Below, piece after piece: positions 6,191 to 9,734 of a stretch of 9,734 nucleotides of DNA; position 1 is the first letter of the stretch, and every line of letters begins with the position of its first letter. The notes beneath the pieces are model-generated. The model was not told the origin of the DNA and did no database searches. It worked only from the letters and a program-made list of their open reading frames with translations. Position numbers and translations under genes: made by a program. Source of the DNA: Candidatus Moraniibacteriota bacterium (GTDB lineage Bacteria; Patescibacteriota; Minisyncoccia; Moranbacterales; GCA-2747515); NCBI GenBank assembly GCA_027039165.1, contig JALWEZ010000156.1, forward strand, positions 1-9,734, written 5' to 3'.

Positions 6191-7063
6191 ATGAAAACTA
6201 AAGACACACAATACAAAGATTTGATAAGATTTATACTTGAAAATGGAGAAAAAGTTTCTACTCCGCAGGATGTAGACGCTTTGACATGTTTTGGAACGAC
6301 AGATAATTTAGTTTATGATTTATCTAATGGTGATCCAATAATTACAGAACGTAAAATGGGTATTAAAGCTCCAATTGCTGAGATGTGTGCTTTTATTAAT
6401 GGAGAGCAAGATTTTGATGTAATGAAAGAAGAATACGGCGTTCCAGAGCCGTTTTGGGGACCATGGGTAACTGAGCGAAAAACAAAAAAAGTTGGCGCAA
6501 AAAAAAGATGTTTAGGAGATGGTTCTTACGGCAGAGCATTTGCTGCTTTTCCAGATAATGAGGGCTCTACATTTGATCAAATAGAAAATATTGTAAGAAT
6601 GCTTAGTGATGAAAAATTAAAAAATAGAAGAACAATATATATGACTTCTTGGATTCCATTTATGAATGGATGGGGTAGAAATCAGAAAACAGTTGTGTCA
6701 CCATGTCATGGTTTTGTGCATTTTCGTCAAATTAATGGAAATCTTGATTTAGTTTCATGGCATAGATCAGTAGACGTTTTACTTGGTTTTCCAAATGATA
6801 TGATTTCTTATATTGCACTACTCAAAATGATTGCATTAGTTACAAATCTCAAGCCTAGAAGGATAATTTATCAATTAAGTGATGCACATATTTATGAAAA
6901 TCAGATAGAACAAGCAAAAGAACTTTTGAGTAGGGAAGATAGAACTTTACCAGAACTAAGGATTGTAAATAAAAAAGAAAGTATAAGAGATTATAGAAAA
7001 GATGACTTTGAAATAATTGATTATAATCCTCATGAATCATTGAGGGTAAGTTCTGCTATCTAA
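6191..7063 (+). CDS. Thymidylate synthase-family enzyme with Asn-to-Asp substrate switch; probable dCMP methylase or hydroxymethylase
   Basis: A 290-aa ThyA-fold protein. Conserved: active-site Cys172 in SPCHGF, phosphate-binding Arg146-Arg147 (NRRTIYMTSW), Arg192-Ser193 and Asp195 in HRSVDV, His233 and Tyr235 in DAHIYEN, Glu64 in the AEM segment, LLSRE (245-249) and the C-terminal Ala-Ile ending. Aligned without gaps to E. coli ThyA from the QRSCDV motif, the residue equal to Asn177 is Asp203 (codon GAT at 6797-6799, motif GFPNDM; E. coli GLPFNI). Asn177 selects dUMP. T4 dCMP hydroxymethylase has Asp there (GFRND), and Asn-to-Asp ThyA mutants prefer dCMP. The N-terminal RTGTGT phosphate loop is also absent, replaced by a TPQDVDAL stretch. 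The protein thus probably acts on dCMP with methylenetetrahydrofolate. Whether it methylates or hydroxymethylates cannot be told. A divergent true ThyA remains possible. It is the second gene of its operon, 4 bp before the HIT gene. Confidence 0.85.
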   Translation: MKTKDTQYKDLIRFILENGEKVSTPQDVDALTCFGTTDNLVYDLSNGDPIITERKMGIKAPIAEMCAFINGEQDFDVMKEEYGVPEPFWGPWVTERKTKKVGAKKRCLGDGSYGRAFAAFPDNEGSTFDQIENIVRMLSDEKLKNRRTIYMTSWIPFMNGWGRNQKTVVSPCHGFVHFRQINGNLDLVSWHRSVDVLLGFPNDMISYIALLKMIALVTNLKPRRIIYQLSDAHIYENQIEQAKELLSREDRTLPELRIVNKKESIRDYRKDDFEIIDYNPHESLRVSSAI

Positions 7064-7067
7064 ATTT

Positions 7068-7508
7068 ATGAAAAATTTAAAGAGTAATTCTAGAACAAAA
7101 GAGCAATTTTGCAGAATGCAAGAAGCGGAAAAATTAAATATTTGTCCTTTCTGTAAAGAAGGATTAAAAAGAATTCATAAGTTACCTATAGAAAAAGAGA
7201 CAAGAGATTTTTTTGTAACAAAAAACGCATTTCCATATGAAGGAACATCCGCTCATTATCTTATAATCCCCAAAAAACACATAAGAGACATCGAAGAACT
7301 TCAAAGTGAAATGTGGATTCAGATTGGAGAATTATTTAATTGGATTAGAAAGTATACAAATGCTAAATCAGGCGGATTTTTTTTGAGATTTGGCGATTTA
7401 CATTGGACTGGTTCTTCTGTGGAACATTTGCATTTTCAGATAATTTCTGGTACCAAATCAGATAAAAGTAAAAGTGATTCAATTAAGGTTAAATTGGGAT
7501 ATAAATAA
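7068..7508 (+). CDS. HIT-superfamily protein with HxHxQ motif and CxxC
   Basis: A 146-aa histidine-triad-fold protein. CPFC (26-29) provides a likely zinc pair near the N-terminus. HYLIIPKKHIRDIEEL (63-78) is the family strand-helix with its conserved His71. The active site SSVEHLHFQIIS (116-127) reads His120-x-His122-x-Gln124. Gln in place of the third His is typical of the GalT and Ap4A-phosphorylase branches, which transfer or phosphorolyse nucleotides, rather than the Hint hydrolases. His122 would be the nucleophile that is transiently nucleotidylated. The substrate is unknown. It is translated 4 bp after the thymidylate-synthase-family gene and is the last gene before a terminator, so it is expressed with two nucleotide enzymes. 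Met17 is an alternative start that would still leave CPFC intact. Confidence 0.8.
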   Translation: MKNLKSNSRTKEQFCRMQEAEKLNICPFCKEGLKRIHKLPIEKETRDFFVTKNAFPYEGTSAHYLIIPKKHIRDIEELQSEMWIQIGELFNWIRKYTNAKSGGFFLRFGDLHWTGSSVEHLHFQIISGTKSDKSKSDSIKVKLGYK

Positions 7509-7531
7509 TTACTTTTAAATTAATACAAAAC

Positions 7532-7558
7532 AAAACACCTAGCATAATAGGTGTTTTT
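7532..7558. terminator. Bidirectional intrinsic terminator
   Basis: A perfect 10-bp inverted repeat, AAAACACCTA (7532-7541) and TAGGTGTTTT (7548-7557), with a 6-nt loop GCATAA. It is followed by a T run and preceded by an A-rich stretch. It separates the HIT gene from the converging nucleotidyltransferase, whose stop codon (7557-7559 on the minus strand) overlaps its end. Confidence 0.85.
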
Positions 7559-8105
7559 AGATTATTAATTTATCAATAAGTTTCGGGATTTCTTCTACTA
7601 ATTTATTTGCTAATTCTTTTTTACCATCTACATGTAGTAATCTTATTCTTGCAGTTGTACTTGTTTGAGCTTGAGCTTCTAAGGTTACTATTTTTTTGCA
7701 ATATTTTTTTATTTTTTCATATTTATCTTTAGAGTGGTTTGTAGTTTTTGAAATAATGAGCACATCAGGTTCTACTAATTTTATAAGTTTATTAGAATCA
7801 TGTTTAGTAGTTTTTAAGTAAATTGCATCTATGTATTTTAAGTGAGAAAGCATTTCAATCCTTTCGTTTTGTGGAACTATCGGTCTATCATCACCTTTTC
7901 TTTTTTTGATTTTTTTATCAGAATCAGCTCCAACTATAAGTACATCTGCTTGAGTACTTGCAGTTTGAATGTATCTCATGTGACCTACATGAAGTATATC
8001 CCATGATCCAGAAGTAAGAGCTATGGTTTTACCTTGTTGCCTGGTTTTATTTACAAAATCAATAAGTTCTTTGTCGTTTAATAACATTTGTTTACTTTTA
8101 ATCAT
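7557..8105 (-). CDS. RfaE2/TagD-like cytidylyltransferase-fold nucleotidyltransferase
   Basis: A 182-aa alpha/beta nucleotidyltransferase of the HxGH class. TSGSWDILHVGHMRYI (31-46) contains the HVGH catalytic motif; GADSDKKIKKRKGDDRPI (59-76) and the following VPQNERIEML form the conserved lysine/arginine segment; TSTTARI (148-154) occupies the STTxxI site that binds the nucleotide phosphates. Best overall resemblance is to the D-glycero-beta-D-manno-heptose-1-phosphate adenylyltransferase domain (HldE C-terminus/RfaE2), usually about 160 aa. Heptose synthesis is not otherwise suggested here, so the substrate is open: a sugar phosphate, alcohol phosphate or other phosphate ester is possible. 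An upstream ATG at 8147 would add 14 residues, but those codons lie across the promoter. The ATG at 8105 sits 6 nt downstream of a TATAAT box, supporting a leaderless start there. Confidence 0.78.
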   Translation of the reverse strand: MIKSKQMLLNDKELIDFVNKTRQQGKTIALTSGSWDILHVGHMRYIQTASTQADVLIVGADSDKKIKKRKGDDRPIVPQNERIEMLSHLKYIDAIYLKTTKHDSNKLIKLVEPDVLIISKTTNHSKDKYEKIKKYCKKIVTLEAQAQTSTTARIRLLHVDGKKELANKLVEEIPKLIDKLII

Positions 8106-8111
8106 ATTTGC

Positions 8112-8139
8112 ATTATACTCTAATATATAATATATGCAA
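8112..8139 (-). promoter_or_regulatory. Leaderless promoter of the nucleotidyltransferase gene
   Basis: Read on the minus strand, TTGCAT (8139-8134), a 16-bp spacer, then a consensus TATAAT (8117-8112). Only 6 nt separate the -10 box from the ATG at 8105, so the transcript should begin at or within a base of the start codon. Confidence 0.6.
8126..8131 (+). promoter_or_regulatory. -10 box of the dCMP-deaminase-like gene
   Basis: A consensus TATAAT (8126-8131) ends 10 nt before the ATG at 8142, implying a leader of only a few nucleotides. The -35 position (about 8103-8108, CATATT) is poor, which suggests dependence on another factor or on the surrounding inverted repeat. Confidence 0.45.
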
Positions 8140-8141
8140 AT

Positions 8142-8696
8142 ATGCAAGAAAAATCAATAGAATTTTATCAAAGAAGTGAGCTGTATTCTTATGTGGATAC
8201 TTCTGATAGATTTATGAAACTCTCTAAGCAAGTAGCAGTTGAGGAATCTTTGACTCCAGTTTTTCCTATTGGGATAGTTATTGTGCGAGATGGAGTAGTA
8301 GTTGCAAAAGGAGCAAATGGTAACGGATATCATGAGAAAAATTTAAATTCAGAGTTTCACATAAAAGGGTGTAAAAGGAGATATTTAAGTAAAAAATTAG
8401 AGGAGGCTGGTAAACCAAAATTAAAAAGTGGAGAAAAATTTGAAACCTGTCCTGGTTGTGATTATAAAGTACATGCGGAAGTAAAAGCTATTGAAAAAGT
8501 TTCAGATAAATCTATATTAAAAGATGCTGTGGTTTATATGTTTGGACATTGGTGGAGTTGTTTTAATTGTTGGGAAGTTATGAACAGTGTTGGAATTAAA
8601 GAGGTTTGTGTGGTTGAGGATTTTAAAGATAAGCAATTTCAAGTTAAATGGAGAGAAGAATTTGCTAGATTAAAAGCGACTAAATCACAAAAATAA
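8142..8696 (+). CDS. dCMP deaminase-like zinc-dependent deaminase
   Basis: A 184-aa member of the cytidine/deoxycytidylate deaminase superfamily. The zinc and catalytic motif is VHAEVKAI (110-117: His111 ligand, Glu113 proton shuttle), and the second half-site is SCFNC (139-143: Cys140 and Cys143 ligands). The family Pro before the first Cys is Ser139. N-terminal FPIGIVIVRDGVVVAKGANGNGY (41-63) is the usual first beta hairpin and substrate loop. An extra Cys cluster (Cys77, and CPGC at 103-106) just before HAE could bind a second zinc, as some phage-type dCMP deaminases do. The likely reaction is dCMP to dUMP; enzymes of this type also take 5-substituted dCMP. CMP or free cytidine cannot be excluded. 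It is transcribed divergently from the nucleotidyltransferase and lies near the ThyA-like and kinase genes, which supports deoxynucleotide metabolism. Confidence 0.75.
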   Translation: MQEKSIEFYQRSELYSYVDTSDRFMKLSKQVAVEESLTPVFPIGIVIVRDGVVVAKGANGNGYHEKNLNSEFHIKGCKRRYLSKKLEEAGKPKLKSGEKFETCPGCDYKVHAEVKAIEKVSDKSILKDAVVYMFGHWWSCFNCWEVMNSVGIKEVCVVEDFKDKQFQVKWREEFARLKATKSQK

Positions 8697-8699
8697 AAA

Positions 8700-8728
8700 C
8701 AGACTCAATCTTGAGTCTGCGTTTTTTT
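8700..8728. terminator. Bidirectional intrinsic terminator
   Basis: An 8-bp inverted repeat, CAGACTCA (8700-8707) and TGAGTCTG (8712-8719), with a 4-nt loop ATCT. Seven T residues follow (8722-8728) and an A-rich stretch precedes it, so it can act in both directions. It closes the deaminase-like gene and the converging minus-strand frame, whose TAA stop (8727-8729) overlaps the T run. Confidence 0.85.
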
Positions 8729-8999
8729 ATGCTAGTTCTATAATTTCACTTACAATTTCTTGAAATTCTTTTTTTGAATATGTGTTGTTAGTGTAAATAT
8801 ATTTTTTAGTGCTTTTTGTGATAATATCAACATCTTTTCTTGCGGATAAAAAAATCTTTTTTGTTTGTTTGATGTATATCATAAGAATATCAAAAAGCAC
8901 ATTTTTTCTACCGTGCCAACTGTATGAATGTTTAATAATATCCAAATCTTTGACATTAACACTAAAAACTCCAATATTATATTTTTTACTTTTACTCAA
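8727..8999 (-). CDS. Small hypothetical protein, possibly the 3' half of a broken gene
   Basis: A 90-codon frame with no recognised family. It is lysine-rich, with alternating strand-like and helical segments (NIGVFSVNV, RKNVLFDILMIYI, KKEFQEIVSEIIEL). The only start is a TTG at 8999; no ATG or GTG occurs upstream in frame. The open frame continues upstream through a lysine-rich stretch to a TAA at 9077-9075, which is itself the stop of the next upstream frame. It may be a TTG-started gene, or the downstream part of a 190-codon gene split by one nonsense codon. It ends against a strong terminator, as the real genes in this window do, which argues that it is or recently was expressed. Confidence 0.4.
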   Translation of the reverse strand: MSKSKKYNIGVFSVNVKDLDIIKHSYSWHGRKNVLFDILMIYIKQTKKIFLSARKDVDIITKSTKKYIYTNNTYSKKEFQEIVSEIIELA

Positions 9000-9074
9000 A
9001 AACTTTTTTTCAAAGGATCTTTTTTGAGCTTTTCTGGTTTTTTTAGTTAAGTCAGAGTTTTTTTTGTCTTTTTT

Positions 9075-9296
9075 TTATAATAAAGAATTAATTTCTAACA
9101 GTAAGCTTTTTATGTATTCAGTTATATCTTCTTTTTCTAAAAATTCTAATTCTTTACTTTCTAGCCAAAGACTTACAGAGAGGTATTGATTTTTTAGATT
9201 ATTATTATATGAAGAATGTGTACTTTTTTTACTTACTTCTCTTACAGTTCGTACAAATTTCCAAAAATCAGAATGTTGTTTGCTAACACCTATCAT
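9075..9296 (-). CDS. Small hypothetical protein, possibly the 5' remnant of a gene next to an IS element
   Basis: A 73-aa frame from ATG 9296, with no recognised family: MIGVSKQHSDFWKFV, a Ser/Asn-rich middle (KKSTHSSYNNN), and a helical acidic end (ESKELEFLEKEDITEYIKSLLLEI). The frame is also open upstream of the ATG to 9362 and reads plausibly as protein (DIFSIEILAPFI). The true start may therefore have been further upstream, where the end of an IS982-type transposase gene now lies. It is in the same frame as the following minus-strand frame, with one TAA between them. No Shine-Dalgarno sequence or clear promoter is visible at 9296. Confidence 0.4.
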   Translation of the reverse strand: MIGVSKQHSDFWKFVRTVREVSKKSTHSSYNNNLKNQYLSVSLWLESKELEFLEKEDITEYIKSLLLEINSLL

Positions 9297-9345
9297 AATA
9301 AATGGAGCTAGTATTTCAATAGAAAAAATATCTATTTTATTTATA

Positions 9346-9734
9346 TTAATGCGAATTACGAATTAAAAAATAAAGTTTTTACTTGATACCACATTATTGC
9401 AGACATAAGCATTGAGATTGTTCCATCAATTGAACGAGCTAATGAACAATTTAAACCAAAACGCGTTTTGATTACAGAGAAAACTTGTTCGATTTTTTGG
9501 CGTTTTTTCATGTCTCTGTGTTGCATTTTTGTCATTAATTTTTTCATATTTTTGCGAGGCGCAGCTATAAGTTTAATCCCATTTTCTTGAAGTATTTTTC
9601 GCAATTGTTCACTGATGTACCCAGCGTCAGCCCAAACTGTTCCATTCAAATTTTTCAATAAATTAATAACTGGATTACGGTCATCTACTGATGCAGTCGT
9701 AACTTGCAATGCAACAATTTGTTTATTTTCATTA
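9346..9734 (-). mobile_element. 3' end of an IS982-type insertion sequence (partial)
   Basis: The element is recognised by its transposase; the rest lies beyond the window. Its end is probably at or near 9346-9366, an imperfect palindrome (TTAATGCG...CGAATTAA, 16 of 20 paired positions symmetric) that also holds a tandem CGAATTA repeat and contains the transposase stop codon. Target duplications cannot be checked without the other end. Confidence 0.6.
9356..9733 (-). CDS. IS982-type transposase, C-terminal part
   Basis: The frame is open to the window edge, so 125 codons of the 3' part are visible; a TTG at 9709 is internal. DDE transposase features are WADAGYISEQL (34-44 of the visible part, catalytic Asp36), GIKLIAAPRKNMKK (52-65), and KKRQKIEQVFSVIKTRFG (76-93, catalytic Glu82), followed by LARSIDGTISMLMSAIMWYQV. 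The order GYIS..L, GIKL..PRKNMK, KR..IE.VF..(I/L)K, then a final hydrophobic helix, fits IS982 better than other IS5-like groups, though those share the DDE pattern. The first catalytic Asp lies outside the window. The frame ends cleanly in TAA with no internal stop, so this part is intact. Confidence 0.82.
   Translation of the reverse strand, partial: NENKQIVALQVTTASVDDRNPVINLLKNLNGTVWADAGYISEQLRKILQENGIKLIAAPRKNMKKLMTKMQHRDMKKRQKIEQVFSVIKTRFGLNCSLARSIDGTISMLMSAIMWYQVKTLFFNS

Larger units (their letters stand above)
8103..8144. repeat. Perfect 11-bp inverted repeat spanning a divergent promoter and both start codons
   Basis: CATATTTGCAT (8103-8113) and ATGCAAATATG (8134-8144) are exact reverse complements separated by 20 bp. 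The outer three bases of each arm are the start codons of the flanking genes, the nucleotidyltransferase (minus) and the deaminase-like gene (plus). Both -10 boxes lie wholly or partly in the spacer. The symmetry may be a repressor or activator operator that couples the two genes, or the result of selection on leaderless promoters; no cognate regulator is visible. Confidence 0.7.

Noticed and set aside
6855..7040. Minus-strand frame within the ThyA-like gene
   Set aside because: It is antisense to conserved HIY and LSRE motifs; low-complexity translation.
8106..8147. Longer N-terminus of the nucleotidyltransferase starting at 8147
   Set aside because: Those 14 codons cover the TATAAT box and inverted repeat and overlap the divergent gene's start; the ATG at 8105 fits the promoter and family N-terminus.
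8809..9027. Plus-strand frame opposite the small hypothetical genes
   Set aside because: The hydrophobic translation is typical of antisense to lysine-rich sequence. The minus-strand frames are better supported by the terminator at 8700-8728.
1..9734. CRISPR array, tRNA or rRNA genes
   Set aside because: No regularly spaced repeats and no cloverleaf or rRNA-like GC-rich segments were seen.

Overview
The window looks like a piece of a small-genome, AT-rich bacterium, most plausibly a member of the Patescibacteria/CPR radiation. This is inferred from very low GC, tightly packed genes, the near absence of Shine-Dalgarno sequences, short spacers and the gene content (tsaD, an isolated sigma factor, a membrane glycosyltransferase module and salvage-type nucleotide enzymes). 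The standard bacterial code fits: TAA, TAG and TGA all act as stops, and no gene needs TGA read as an amino acid.

Layout. 1-600: the 3' end of an unrecognised, possibly radical-SAM-like gene, closed by a bidirectional hairpin terminator. 601-2327: a divergent pair, an ECF-type sigma factor (-) and the tRNA t6A enzyme TsaD (+), whose start codons are only 14 bp apart inside a short inverted repeat. 2328-5559: a promoter and a three-gene membrane operon (small 3-TM protein, cellulose-synthase-like GT2 glycosyltransferase, WecA/MraY-like sugar-phosphate transferase), probably making a polyprenyl-linked or surface glycan. 5546-7508: a second promoter and a nucleotide operon made of a P-loop kinase resembling phage dNMP kinase, a thymidylate-synthase-family protein and an HIT-domain protein, closed by a terminator. 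7557-8696: a divergent pair, an RfaE2-like nucleotidyltransferase (-) and a dCMP-deaminase-like protein (+), sharing a 42-bp promoter region whose ends form a perfect 11-bp inverted repeat containing both start codons. 8700-9734: a terminator, two short unrecognised reading frames in one frame separated by a single stop, and the 3' end of an IS982-type transposase gene that runs out of the window.

The most interesting signal is the ThyA homologue at 6191-7063. Its catalytic Cys, phosphate-binding Arg pair and His/Tyr are retained. The Asn that makes thymidylate synthase specific for dUMP is an Asp, the substitution found in phage T4 dCMP hydroxymethylase and known from mutagenesis to switch ThyA to dCMP. 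A T4 gp1-like kinase lies immediately upstream and a dCMP-deaminase-like gene about 1.1 kb downstream. The set can be read as a dCMP C5-modifying module. It might make 5-hydroxymethyl- or 5-methyl-dCMP for DNA, or reach dTMP by methylating dCMP first and deaminating second. The residue change is seen in the sequence; the pathway is inference.
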